64,000 nt of DNA from contig NRSV01000021.1 of the NCBI GenBank assembly GCA_002286855.1, positions 310,001 to 374,000 on the forward strand, in the 5' to 3' direction. The notes under the pieces were generated by a model. The model worked only from the letters and a program-made list of their open reading frames with translations. It was not told where the DNA came from and searched no databases. The position numbers were made by a program, and so were the translations under genes. Of this stretch, positions 1 through 10,998 are shown in pieces (positions within the stretch are counted from its first letter, which is position 1; each line of letters begins with the position of its first letter). The DNA comes from Bipolaris cookei. Lineage: Eukaryota > Ascomycota > Dothideomycetes > Pleosporales > Pleosporaceae.

Positions 1-350
1 TCAGGCGGATATCAACTTTCTCCAGAACCAGTCGTACCTCTCGCTTTCCAAGTCGCCAACCTCGCTGTCAAGCCACCCAAAGTAGGCGAGAATGATACCA
101 AGGCTTCAACCCACGCACAGAAACCCTTTGAAAGGCTTACCAGAGTCGCGAAGGCACTCGCGCACTCTAAGAAGATATGATTGTAGAGCATGCTGTAGTC
201 GTCAAAGTGAGAGATGGATGCACACTGTACTGAAACATCTACTGGCCTTGCAGTAGCGACGGGGACGATGCTATCAAGGTACCCGCGATCGTAGCTCGGA
301 ACCCTTTTGGCAAAAAGCACACCCGGATTGATATGATGTCGAGGTTACTC
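1..350. other. Left-edge open frames, unassigned
   Basis: Three frames are open at the left edge. On the minus strand a 102-codon frame ends at 12-14, and another minus frame ends in a stop at 1-3 with a tail rich in W, Y and D (reading ...YFGWLDSEVGDLESER...). A plus frame is open from base 1 to a TGA at 178-180. A GTAAGC...GAAG stretch on the minus strand (about 139 down to 104) could be an intron leading into the tail that ends at base 1, but the phase does not join cleanly to the longest upstream frame. I do not recognise the protein. It may be the end of a gene lying mostly outside the window, or debris like the next 3 kb. Confidence 0.2.
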
Positions 351-1229
351 AGCAAACCAACATGAAATTTGATTCATGACTGACAGCTTATAATTCAAAT
401 GCCAGGGGATTGGCCCAGGCTGCCTTGTTCGAGGTCTTTGGGATGGCCACGGCTACGCCAAGAGTCCTATCAATAGACAAACAATTGCGCACGGACGAAA
501 AGCGCCATCTTTACACGCGTTTTGCATATGCTACAGAGGCTCAATTTAGAAAATAAGAGCTGAAGGAGGTAGAGACTAGTTTTACGAGTCATTCCATGTA
601 GGTTTTAGAGTGTGCAGGTCTATAAGAGCCAAGATCGATTTTGTCAGTTAGTAATAGGTTGATAGGTTGATTGATGAAGTTGCGGTGTTCCCGAAGGTTG
701 TCTCAGTGGGCTTGAACGCTTTGAAGGACCTGATCCTGCGGAATACTGTTCTTGGGGGTTCTCAGTCGTCAATGTCGATGTGTGGGGTGTGGGTGACTCT
801 GAGGGAGATATTATTATTATGAGAATACAAGAGGGCGAGGATGGCCGCAATGTGATCGAATGGTAGTGCTCGCCATTCGCAAGACAAGAATAGGGTGTAA
901 TGGCTTAATCGGACCTGCTAGCAACTCACATTTCGGCATCATGTAGTGGTTTATCGCTGCGACTCAACCACCATTTGTGAAAGTCATTGCGCCATGGGAA
1001 GCTTATGGCAATCTGTACCGAGAATAATTTGTACACGGTGGTGCATGGGGTAATGGACTATTCGATTTTATCACTGAGTACGTCATTCGCGGGAAGAACA
1101 GGCTGGAAGATTCCAAGAAGATGTATCGACGCTACTCTACAATATACCTGTACTGGGAAGACAAACGGTAGGATTATTCTCACAGTTTTTCGTTGGATTC
1201 CGGCCAACATCCGCCGCCTAGTGTGGAGG
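351..1229. other. Gene-poor stretch with a short open frame
   Basis: No gene can be supported here. The only protein-like reading is a plus-strand frame open from 380 to 553, ending in TAA at 554-556, with a composition that looks coding (it contains ALFEVFGMATATPRV). It lacks a start codon in a good position and I cannot name it. Together with the broken genes on its right, it suggests that the first 3.5 kb is decaying accessory DNA. Confidence 0.3.
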
Positions 1230-1504
1230 TTTGCAAGATCCAAGATCGACGCTGCGAAATCGATACATCCACAGTACCCCTTTCGCACGCACGGCGAGGT
1301 GCAAAGACACATCCAGGCGAGATTATCAAGCTGGAGATTGGGCTGTGGGCTATGGGCATAGACTCGGAGGCAGGTGAGAGTATGAGTGTGCAGGTTAGTG
1401 GGGAGTATTCTTTGGTGTATGAGTTTGTGCTGAGGAAAAAGGGGACGCATCATGTGCATATGGGTGGGCAGTATGCCAGTCATGTTGTTCTGCCTTTTGT
1501 GTAA
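1230..1504 (+). pseudogene. CocE/NonD-type hydrolase, C-terminal remnant
   Basis: The reading matches the C-terminal beta-rich domain of fungal CocE/NonD (X-Pro dipeptidyl-peptidase S15-like) hydrolases. The match is split between two frames. The first part, around 1240-1290 in frame 3, gives IDAAKSIHPQYPF, which is the family's S-IHP-(N/Q)-(F/Y)-PF signature. The second, about 1300-1504 in frame 2, gives GEIIKLEIGLWAMGID and ends HASHVVLPF-like (QYASHVVLPFV, then TAA). The frameshift lies between about 1285 and 1305. The N-terminal alpha/beta-hydrolase core with its catalytic serine is not visible upstream, so this is a truncated, shifted fragment and not a functional gene. The frames and motifs are seen directly; the family name rests on recalled family sequence. 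Confidence 0.6.
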
Positions 1505-1820
1505 GATGATGGTGTGCTTTGGGAAAACTTCAGTATCAAACAGCATCAAGTTGCATCATGTATCATTTTCTGTGCTCACTATTTACTCTCACACCCATTG
1601 ATGTGTGGCAATATCTCATGTGAAGGCTCTGCGAAGTGAAGCTGCTATTTTGAGACTTGTCACTTCCCTGTGGCATGGTCATCGTGCTTGCCCGCAACTT
1701 CGACGGATCAGTCTTGGGAGTAAACAAACACTCCTCTTACCGTGTGAAACCTGCATCCCATCTCCCATCCACTAGAAACCTTTTCCCATGCACATATACA
1801 CAAACAACACAACATACAAA

Positions 1821-3485
1821 ATGCCGTGCAGCGTCCATGAGAGTGCAACATACCTGGAAGACGTGAAGCTAATCAAGCGTGAAGAAGGCGAGATTGGTCG
1901 CTCCTCGCCTTCAGTACTCATTAATGATTTTGACCATATGAGTGTCGCCCTAGGCAATAGTGCGCTGCACAGTAGGCACCTCTTTCCTGTCGACAGAACC
2001 ACCACTGACAGTTCCCAGATCAACTTCAACTTGCTTCTTACGAGTACGAAACGCTTAAGCAGCGCTATCGAAAGTTTGCAACAAGACATGAGGAGCTGAG
2101 CAAGCTTTGCTCGGCATACAGAAATATCATCTGCGGCTTCTCAACTCGCGAAGAGCAGGCAGCTAGCGTTTAGCAGCTACGTACTGAAGCTGGCCGCGAG
2201 AGCATGTGCGCCAAAGCCCTCGAAGCCGACGTGCTTAAGCCAATCATCCGAGAAGCTGGAGGGCTGCAAGCGCTCGTCTCGCAAATCAAGTCTGTGCGGT
2301 CACTGATCGAGAGGGTTGGTAGTCCTCTGGAGCTCGAAGAGCTGGTCTCAGATGTGAACTTATTCCGCATTGGTTTAGATGAGGTTGGAGGCCTCCATGG
2401 TCTATACAGCCTCATCGCCGAGGTTAAGGATTTACGGGAGCAGCAGCTTGCGTTTCGAGAGACGAAAGCCAGGATCGATAGACCCAATGGATTTGCTGCA
2501 AAGGCGGCAAAGTATGACAGTCTTGTGCAGGCTTTCAGTGCTGTCCAAGCTATAGAGGAGCACACCGCTCCAGCTGAAACCGCAACGATTAACCCTGCAC
2601 GAACGAATCTCATTGCTTCTGTACCACTTGAGATGCACCCATATCGTGATATGTATGAAGCTCCTCGGGTTGAGAAGCCACGTAACAAAACCGGTTCAAA
2701 CAACATCCCCTTGGGACCTGCACGCGTACACGGATGAACAGCCAGCCAGATTGATGAACAACCATCACTAAAGCGAGAACCGCTAGAATACATGGAGGAA
2801 ATTATCAACAAGCGCCCTCAAGTCGAACTTAAACGTTTTTCAACTCAGATACAAAGGTCCATGCCATTGTTTCATATGCAAAAGTCGTCATATGATCGTC
2901 ACAAGTAGCCACCCGAAAATGAAGTATCACGATCTCAATCAAAACCGATAGTGAAATTAGCAGACTTCTGCGGTACTGGTGCAACATTCCCGTGCAAACA
3001 ATCGACAGTCTAGCATTTTGCCCCTCTTAGCTGTCGCTACTGAGCGTGTTTCTCTACTCAAATCTATGATGATTGGTTGATACCCGATTGCCCTTTGGAC
3101 AGGTGCTGCTGATCCTTATGCTCCAGAATAGCCTGGACAGATGAAAAAGAGCAGTAATATTCCTGGGGAGCTGGGCAAGTTTCTGGCTAGTGCGCTTTCT
3201 AAGTACATTACCGATGCGGTCGTTTAGCTCTTTGACACGATGCTGCCGAGCAGGTACACATGTATACTCCGATACATTCTGGATGGTCATAGGCCTTCAG
3301 GCCAACCGCAGGCGCGCAGGGCTTGTCTGTTTTGCTCATCAACATGGGTTAGGCATCGCCGTCCATGCGCCTTGCTCGTCGAGGTCGATGGTGCTCGCAC
3401 CGTGTTGTTCATGCCACTTCCTGGCAGACCTGATGATATCACACACTGGACTGAGAAGAAATATTGGGTTGTGGGCACTGAGTAG
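1821..3485 (+). pseudogene. Broken coiled-coil gene with C-terminal Cys/Trp domain
   Basis: A plausible start lies at 1821, reading MPCSVHES in frame 3. The reading passes to frame 2 near 2010 and continues as a long charged coiled coil with G-G-L spaced units: EAGGLQALVSQIKSV, then a degenerate VGSPLELEELVS, then EVGGLHGLYSLIAEV. It is interrupted by TAG 2171, TGA 2735, TAG 2906, TAG 3011 and TGA 3041. It moves to frame 3 before TAG 3225 and ends at 3485 with a compact tail, CLFC...RPCALLVEVDG...TEKKYWVVG, that has two cysteines and conserved aromatic residues. I associate this arrangement with an uncharacterised family common in Pleosporales; the association is memory only. Every stop is one C-to-T change from a Gln or Arg codon. 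An expressed multi-intron gene is unlikely because stops fall inside otherwise continuous coding-like stretches. Confidence 0.6.
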
Positions 3486-3611
3486 GCAGTGGATTTGGTT
3501 CAGGGTGATCGGTATGGCATGGCATGAGATATATGGTACAGCCTATTAGCAAGTCAGAGACCATGGATACATCGTCGCAAAGGCTGTTACCTACCTGATA
3601 AGCAATTGAGT

Positions 3612-4351
3612 TTATGAGTATAACTCGGCATCATCTGGTCTTCTCATTCCATGCATCTCACCGTGCTCAGGGTGCTGTGGTCTTTTCAAGGCTGTGCCTT
3701 CCTTCAAGTAGAGGATTAATCTAAATGCTGCATTGCCATTCAGATAGTACCGATGTAGCCGTTTGCTTCTTATAAAGCCCAGCCTTTCATACAACTTCAG
3801 ACTTGCAGTGTTTGATACTTCTGTCTCCAAGACTATCTCATCGGCGTCGCGTGCAGTCATGGCGTCGACGGCCAACCGGACAAGCTTGGTAGCTATGCCT
3901 CGGCCTCGGTATTCCTCCTTCGTTGCGAGCATTGCGACATAACCCCGGTATGTCCCTGAGCGGTGCGGTTCGAGCTTGCATGTGATTACGCCAATTAGGG
4001 TGTTGGTGGGGGAAAGCGCCTATCAAGAAAGTTGTTAGCGAAAGTTATGGAAGCAACAAACTAAAAGGTCTAGATTTAAAAGAATTTTCATACCATATAG
4101 CAAAGATCACCCCATTGGTACAGGAAATAGCGGTATACATAGATACTGTACGGCTCAGAGAGATCCCTTGAGATTAGTTGGCGGATCGCGGGGAGATATT
4201 GCTCTTCCTTGGAAGGCTCGTATTGTATATACTGGAGATCCGAATCCGTTAGATCCTTTAAATCGCCAGTCTTTGGCGCATCAACCGCAGACAGGGTGTT
4301 GTCATTTTCGGCCATTTCGCGCGTGGAAGTCAGTGTTAAAGCCGGCGGCAA
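3612..4351 (-). CDS. NAA30: N-alpha-acetyltransferase 30, NatC catalytic subunit
   Basis: GNAT-fold enzyme that transfers acetyl from acetyl-CoA to the N-terminal methionine of nascent proteins starting Met-Leu/Ile/Phe/Trp, as the catalytic part of the ribosome-bound NatC complex (yeast Mak3). Two exons, complement(3612..4019, 4094..4351), give 221 aa. The intron at 4020-4093 starts GTATGA and ends ATAG. Visible motifs are YIQYEPSKEEQYLPAI at the N-terminal helix region, the GYVAMLATKEEYRGRGIATK strand and acetyl-CoA loop (R/Q-x-x-G-x-G/A), and the LETEVSN...LYERLGF motif typical of Naa30. The tail after the GNAT domain (KRPQHPEHGE...) is short and unstructured. A second in-frame Met twelve residues in could also be the start. 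The gene diverges from LRO1 across only 211 bp. Confidence 0.93.
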
Positions 4352-4562
4352 GTGAAGGTAGTTGGATAAGGTTGCGGAGAGACCCCCGGCTTGGCAAACG
4401 GGCGCAACGTGCTTTCTAAGACCCTTGTGTCGATCGTACCGTCACATGCCGGAGGATTCGGACATTTGCGAACGGAGCAAAATAGATCCTCATGCAGGAG
4501 AAACTCTGCTGGTTTCTTCTCACCAACCATTCACCTTGGATACTCCTTACTATTATCTGCAG
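4352..4562. promoter_or_regulatory. Shared NAA30/LRO1 divergent upstream region
   Basis: This 211 bp segment separates the two divergent start codons, so both promoters and both 5' leaders must fit in it or overlap the neighbouring transcript. I see no clear TATA box. A plus-strand frame is open through it into LRO1 from 4362, but the conserved LRO1 start is the Met at 4563. Confidence 0.5.
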
Positions 4563-6605
4563 ATGTCTTTTCTAAGACGTCGCTTTGGCGGCGGCGGCGG
4601 CAACAGCGGCGAAGGAGAGGACTCGACGCCTGAGTTCTCTCGCGAACCCTCACCAGGAGCAGATGGTAAACGGCCAGCGAATCTGCGGGTGATCACTGCG
4701 GAACAACTGGCGACTTTGAAACAGAAGGGAAAGCACAAAAAGAGGAACAATGTTTGGGTTTTTGTTCTTGGTGGCCTATTCGGACTGTTGGCCGCGGGGT
4801 TTTTTGCGAGCAATAATGACATAATTGACTTGACGAGTCTGGGAGAAGTGAACTTGGAGAGCATCTTAGAGGCACTACCAGAGAACTTTGTGAAGAGTGC
4901 GCAACAGCTCCAGGTATGCGCACTCTTTCTGTGTATAGAGGAGGTCTCGAGGACAGTAGAGAGGGATGGAGGCTGACTTTCACCCCTCCACTAGAAAACC
5001 GAACGAGACGCCGTAAACTACGATTCCTTTGCCGTCGGGCTACACGCGAAGAAGCAGGGCATAAAGGCCAAACACCCTGTTATCATGATCCCCGGTGTCA
5101 TCTCCACGGGGCTGGAATCCTGGGGCACAGAGGAAAGTTCAAGGCAGTACTTTCGCAAGAGACTGTGGGGTTCGTGGACAATGATGCGCGCATTAGTTAT
5201 GGACAAGGCTCAATGGAAGCGCCACATTATGCTCGATAAAGAGACTGGGCTTGATCCACCAGGCGTCAAACTGCGCGCGGCACAAGGGTTCGACGCAGCA
5301 GACTTCTTCATAACAGGATACTGGATATGGAACAAGATTCTCGAGAACCTCGCTACGGTCGGATACGATCCCGGAAACGCTTTCACAGCAGCCTACGACT
5401 GGCGCATGTCATATATGAACTACGAAATCCGTGACCAGTACTTTACCCGTCTCAAGTCGCACATCGAAGTCGGCGTCCGCGTCTCGAACCAAAAAGTCGT
5501 TCTCCTCTCGCACTCCATGGGCTCCCAAGTCCTGTACTACTTCCTCCACTGGGTCGAAGCAGAGGGCTATGGCAACGGCGGCCCAGACTGGGTAGACAAG
5601 CACATCGACTCGTGGATCAACATCTCGGGCTGCATGCTCGGCGCCCTCAAAGACGTCCCTGCCGTGCTCTCGGGCGAAATGAAAGACACCGCCCAACTCA
5701 ACGCCTTTGCCGTCTACGGCCTCGACCGCTTCCTCTCGCGCTACGAACGCGCCGAGCTCTTCCGCGCCATGCCTGGCCTCTCCGCCATGCTTCCCCTTGG
5801 TGGCAACGCCGTTTGGGGGGATGAATCTGGGGCCCCGGACGACTTACCCGGCCAAAACGAAACCCACGGCCGCTTCCTCCGCTTCCGCAACTCCAACTCC
5901 ACCCTTACAAAGAAAAACATCACCGTCGACGAGACCTTGCCGTTCCTCTTCCGCAACACAGAACCCTGGTTCAAGAAAATGGTGCTATCCTCGTATTCCC
6001 ACGGCGTGGCGCATACAACCAAACAAGTAGAAGATAACCAGCTTCTCCCCGCAAAATGGATCAACCCGCTCGAAACGCGGCTCCCGCTCGCTCCGAACTT
6101 GAAAATCTACTGCTTCTATGGTATAGGCAAGGAGACGGAGCGTGCATATTACTATCGCAGCGATGACGATCCCGTTAGCGAACTCAATGTTACGCTCGAT
6201 ACGATGTATACGCAGGGAAATGTCGATCATGGGGTTGTGATGGGCGAGGGCGATGGCACAGTGAATTTGCTGAGTAGCGGGTATATGTGTGCCAAGGGAT
6301 GGAAGATCAAAAGGTATAATCCGGCAGGGGTCAAAGTGACGACGTTTGAGATGAGGCATGAGCCTGATCGATTTAGTCCGAGGGGTGGGCCGAATACTGG
6401 TATGTTTTCTCTCGTTTCTCTTTCGATTGAAGTTTTGCTGACGACGGGCAAACTAGCGGATCACGTCGATATCCTAGGTCGCATGTCGTTGAACGATTTG
6501 ATTCTGCAGGTTGCGGGTGGACGAGGTGAATTGATTGAGGAGACGATTCATTCCAATATCCGCGAATATGCGGAAAAGGTCAAGATTTACGAGGAAGAAG
6601 AGTGA
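4563..6605 (+). CDS. LRO1: Phospholipid:diacylglycerol acyltransferase
   Basis: PDAT moves an acyl chain from the sn-2 position of a phospholipid to diacylglycerol, making triacylglycerol independently of acyl-CoA in the ER membrane. Exons 4563..4913, 4995..6399 and 6457..6605 give 634 aa, close to yeast Lro1. There is a glycine-rich cytosolic N-terminus, a single membrane segment at about residues 64-82 (VWVFVLGGLFGLLAAGFF), then the lumenal LCAT-like alpha/beta-hydrolase domain. The domain opens HPVIMIPGVISTGLESW, the nucleophile is Ser291 in SHSMGSQ, and the final exon restores the GPNTADHVDILGR motif with the catalytic-type histidine. The second intron (57 nt) is a multiple of three and has no stop, so retention would insert 19 residues in frame just before that histidine. 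Convergent with the tyrosyl-tRNA synthetase gene. Confidence 0.95.
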
Positions 6606-6819
6606 GGGGTTTCAGTGCATGAAGCTGGGTTTTGCTTAGCAGTGTGGAGGAAAGATGGAAACGTTTGTACGTTATGGTGTATCTGGGAATAGGGGATAGA
6701 GCTGGATGGGTGGCTGACTTAAGTGACTTGAGAGCATGATACCATAGACCAATAAATTGCGTTTTTTTCCTTTGCATTATCTTTTTTATATGTCTCCCCA
6801 TCATTATGGGTCTATCATC

Positions 6820-8225
6820 TTACTCCTTCTCCTCTAGACTCAGACCCTCAATAGCCTTCCCACCACCCTCGGTCCCCACATCTACAGTCGCTTTGTCCTC
6901 ACCCTCAACATGTCCATCTGGCTTGGCCTCGACATTTCTCTTTGGGTGAAAGGTACCCTTGTTCTTGACTTTCTTCTCCTTCTTGACGACAGGCGGCGGC
7001 GGGTAAGCCTTTTGCTCAATCTCTTTCCACTCAGGGTTGGCCTGGAACTCCTTTTGTACAGGCTCAAGCAGGGTAATGAGGGCTTCTGTGACGGCAGGCT
7101 TGAGGTCCTGGGGAGTGAGGATGTCGTTTCTGTAGTCCTCTTGCATCTTCGTAATGTCATTGTAGACGAGGGGTTCGCCCTCGCGACGCTTGACGACAAA
7201 CTTGGGTTCACCGTGGATGAGATGGCCGGCGGGGAGGAGAACGTATTCGACGAAGCTGAGGACGCCGTTTTCTTCGACCACCTTTGGAGCCGCATGCGCT
7301 TTCTTAAGCTTACGCTTAACTACATCCGCATCATCGAGAACATCAATCTTGGAATCTGGGTCAGAGGCGCTCATTTTCCCACCTTGTAGACCGGGAACCA
7401 TAGGGTTCATTAAGTGGGCGCGCTCCTTGTAGCCAATCTTGGGCAGCACATCCTTTGCGAGTGCAAAGATCTTACGTTGGTCTACACCGCCAAACTGAAC
7501 GTCTACATCGAGGTACTCCTCGTCGAGAGCTTGCATAAGAGGGTAGAGAAGTCCACTGAGTGGCGCGTTCTCCGTCTGTTTGACGACTTCGGCACCGGCC
7601 TTCTTCGCAGTAGCTTCGCTCGTTATACTCGTCAATCTTAGAAGATCCATTGCGTAGTCCGCATTCAATTCGTAGCTTGAACCCAGCACAAACTCTAGTT
7701 TTTCGATTGGTACTTTGACCGCCTTGAGAAGCGCGGTGATGGTGAAGCGGTAGTATTGCGCGCGGAACTTGACGAGCTCAATAGGCGCTTTCAGGTTGTC
7801 GAGGAAACCGTGGATGTCAGCAAGGAGAATCTTGACATGACAGCCTGCTGCGAGGAATTGTGCAAGTTTGAGGATAGGCACAAACTACATGGAGCTTGTT
7901 AGTATCGCACGCGACTCAATTCCAATTACATAAGACGCACGTATCCGCAATGGGGTCGTCCTGTTGTCGCAGTACCCCAGTAGACCTTCAGGTGGCCCTG
8001 CTTTTTCAACGCCTCGTCCATAATCTCCGGGTTCAGCACTTCAGCCAAGTTGACTTTGATGAGCGCCATCTTTTCTTCAGCCGACAAGTTTGCGCCGGGG
8101 CCATCGTACGCGGCATCTCGGGCCTTTCGTAACCTTTCCTTTGCATCTTTGAGCTGTGATTGCGCCTCTTCAATTCGCTTTTCGATTGCAGTAATCTCAT
8201 CGAGGATGGCGGCGGGGTCGGCCAT
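6820..8225 (-). CDS. TYS1: Tyrosyl-tRNA synthetase, cytosolic
   Basis: Class I aminoacyl-tRNA synthetase that charges tRNA-Tyr. Exons complement(6820..7884, 7941..8225) give 449 aa. The intron 7885-7940 runs from GTGCGT to TGTAG and joins GRPHCGY to FVPILKLAQFL. The HIGH-equivalent lies in TTGRPHCGY and the KMSKS loop is KMSASDPDSKI, both in the archaeal/eukaryotic form, so this is the cytosolic rather than the mitochondrial enzyme. I chose the Met at 8225 (MADPAAILDEI), which opens a predicted coiled-coil N-terminus as in other fungal enzymes; an upstream in-frame Met at 8285 would add 20 unconserved residues. The C-terminus carries a basic then acidic tail (KKEKKVKNKG, then a Gly/Glu-rich end) beyond the core. 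Confidence 0.95.
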
Positions 8226-9063
8226 TGTGTCGGCTATGGCGGGGTATAAAGAAGGGCGATTGGTGTGTTTTATAAAATTGAACAAAAGGAAAAGATGAAG
8301 AATTCAGATACAAGAAAGTCAAGATAGCCAGAACACCAATTTATGGTCGTTCGAGCTCAGCTGGGGCGGATGTGGTGACTGCAAGCCTGAAGCGTGAGCT
8401 GAATGAGTCGTGGTGGGGCTGCAGGCCAGTCACCGAAATAACATTTTCAGGGTCCAGTGCTGGCTGTGCCACACTCAATGTGGCTGGCTGTGTCGACGAC
8501 TCGGTAGGGCTAGCTTTTCTGCCGCGATCTTAGGCGCACCATAGATCCATACACAGAAATATGAAAATAAGTTATTCAGAGAGACGACTAAGAATGCAGG
8601 CCTCAGGCTTGGCTCTTCCAATGTCACTACTACTGAGCTTGTAGTGTCGCAGGGATATCAAACTAATTCAGTCAATGAGTCATCTTCCATCAAAAGTTCG
8701 CAGAAAAATGTGCTTTCCATCGAGAAACAATGGAATATTTAGTTGTAGTCAGCGAGAGTATGCCTCTGAAAAGAGTTAGTTCACAAGCCCACCCAGTACT
8801 TTTCAAACACGCAAGAATCAAGCTAGCAAGGCAACGTGCCTGCTAAACAAGTGTTTTCTGATAAATATCTAACAAGTGTATAAACAAGAAACCAAACAGT
8901 CTAATGCAAAAGCTCAAATAAAAAGAAAAATCAGTAACTAAAAAGCCGAACCCCACACATCATTCTTGTAAAAACGCCATCGCTATGAATACTCAAATCG
9001 TGAATGTCATGTCCTCATACTGCCGACCCATCTCCACCCCGCTTGCTTATCTGGATGCTAGAA
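8226..9063. other. Intergenic, no gene seen
   Basis: This stretch holds the tyrosyl-tRNA synthetase promoter and the 3' flank of the cupin gene. It is moderately AT-rich around 8850-8990. No frame shows coding composition and I see no RNA gene. Confidence 0.6.
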
Positions 9064-9920
9064 TTACTGAGACTTGCATTTGGCAAGGCAGTTATCCATG
9101 TCCTGAGCTAGGTTAGGAGGAATCTGCTTGCGGAACTCCTCAATGTTAGACGCATCAATCGAGCTAGGGAATCCCAGTGTAGCCTTGAGCACACCCGAGT
9201 TGAGAGCAAAGAAGTTCTGCGCAACCTGGCTGGTACCAGGGTCTTCAGAGTTGAGGGTAGCGACGAAAGTGGCGTTTTCGCAGTTGTTGTTAAATTGGAA
9301 GTGGATGGAGCCTTGGGGGAAAACGGTGCCTTCGAACTTGTTGAGGTAGCTAGCGACTTCGGGATTCTCGCCGGCTTTGACGAGGCCGTTTTCGAGGACA
9401 TAGCCGAATTCGAGGTTGTTGCCTTCGACGAGGGTGAGGAACTCGGTGGCACGGGGGTGAACGTGAGGAGTGTTGATTCCGCAAGGGGCGAGGAAGCCTA
9501 CTGTGGTGCTGATGCCGAGGCCGGTGAGTATAGGGAAGCTCTCAATGTTCTAGATGAGGTGTTATTATGAAATTATTACTACTAATATGTCACTGGACTT
9601 ACTGCTGCAACAGCGACACCACCGTTGGCACCTGCTGGAGGAGGCGTGGTCCTGTCAAAGGGAAAGACGACCAACTTCCTCAACGCATCTCCAGTGAAGA
9701 GAGTTTGCCCTTGAGTGAGGAGCCTCTGGAAGCGCTTGATAGCCGTGGGGGCAGTGAAGAGGTCATCAAAAAGGGCATCCTGATTTGCAGTAGGAGCCGG
9801 AGGTGCGACCGAAGTAGTAGTAGCGGTAGCGTTGGTGTTAGGGAGGCTCTGAGCTTGGGGAAGAGCTTGAACAGCTCCAAGAGTGAGCGCAGCGACGACG
9901 ACTTTGGTGAAGGTAGACAT
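9064..9920 (-). CDS. Secreted cupin (spherulin/germin-like)
   Basis: Exons complement(9064..9549, 9603..9920) give 267 aa; the intron 9550-9602 runs from GTAAGT to TCTAG. The N-terminus MSTFTKVVVAALTLGAVQA is a clear signal peptide, followed by a Thr/Ala/Pro-rich linker. The second exon carries a cupin_1 barrel with GINTPHVHPRATEF (G-x5-H-x-H-x3-4-E-like metal site), an FVEG-type turn (LTLVEGNN) and the second motif FPQGSIHFQFN. Two C-terminal cysteines (CLAKC) may form a disulfide. This is the usual arrangement of fungal spherulin-1a-like or germin-like wall proteins. Family members bind manganese or similar metals, but the enzymatic activity cannot be inferred from sequence. It stands alone, with gene-free DNA on both sides. 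Confidence 0.88.
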
Positions 9921-10998
9921 GATTACTGATTAAGAAGCGAAGGCTTAGACAGTAAAGTAAAATGAGACAAGGAAAAGAGGAAAGAAAAGGAGATTGTAGT
10001 ATGAGTTATTGATTGCGAGTAAGGAGATGATTCTTCAAAATATTTTCTATGGCAATATACTTATACTTCGATGCTCAAGTTCATCTTTCCAACTTGACGA
10101 ACATGTCTCAGACGGCAACTGGTGGTTCCGACGATAGCGTGATGGCTGTACAGTGCCTGTAGACCGCCAACTCACGGTATGGTTTTTTCGGGAACACATG
10201 TACTCCGCTTATAGATTTTACAGGCCAGAAATATCTATTGGCCAGAATTGCAGAAAACATCAGCCTTTGCTCCAGGCCGTCAGCCTCGCAGCGGGGACAC
10301 TTGGCGGAGTACGCCTTGTTCGGGCGGTGCCACTTGTACGCAAATGGAACAAAAGATCATGAGAACAAAATGATTATTACGCCATGCCTGTGTATATAGA
10401 TGACGCTGAAACAACTAAAAGATGACGTGGGAATAGTGCGGCCAGGGTATCTGGATGATGCCTACTTTACCGACTAGATGGAGATGTTCTATTCAGAAAG
10501 AATGGGGCTCAAAGGCCTCGGAGATTCCTGGTGTGGCGCAGGGTAACGGAACTTCGACGAGCCGTACTATTTGAGAGGCCTTGTCGGCAGAGGATCATGT
10601 TGGTTTGTTTTGTGGAGTTGGAATGAGTGGTGGTAAGCCTTCCGGCTGAGCGTTGTTGCTGTCTAGCTCGCCCGCTTAGCGACGTGAGTTCCAAAAATAG
10701 CTCTGGAGATAGCAGGCGCCAGCATATCTTACAAATATACAACGGTGACGATTGCTGCGCAAGACGACAACCATGCTAGTCATAAGAAGTAACACAACGC
10801 ATCTTGCTTGGTAGTCAACGCTGAGAAATGCAAAGGTAAAAACAAATTCATTTGGAGACCCTGTAGTAACGCTATGCAAAAGACAACGCCGGACAAACTC
10901 CTCGCTGATGAACGCCATGGCTAGAGAGCAAAGACAGACTAATTATGTGACAAGATCCCGGCCCGATTTCATTTCGCGTAAGTGAACAAATGATTCTT
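9921..10998. other. Intergenic, no gene seen
   Basis: About 1.1 kb upstream of the cupin gene and downstream of the acidic unknown protein. The short frames at 10153-10362 (plus) and 10509-10918 (minus) lack coding character and recognisable motifs. The cupin promoter should lie at its left end. Confidence 0.55.

Noticed and set aside
2170..2811. 213-codon minus-strand frame
   Set aside because: It is the antisense shadow of the coiled-coil pseudogene; its Ser/Arg/Ala-rich translation has no family features.
6882..7295. 137-codon minus frame within the tyrosyl-tRNA synthetase gene
   Set aside because: Shadow in another frame of the synthetase C-terminal half; Ser/Arg-rich text only.
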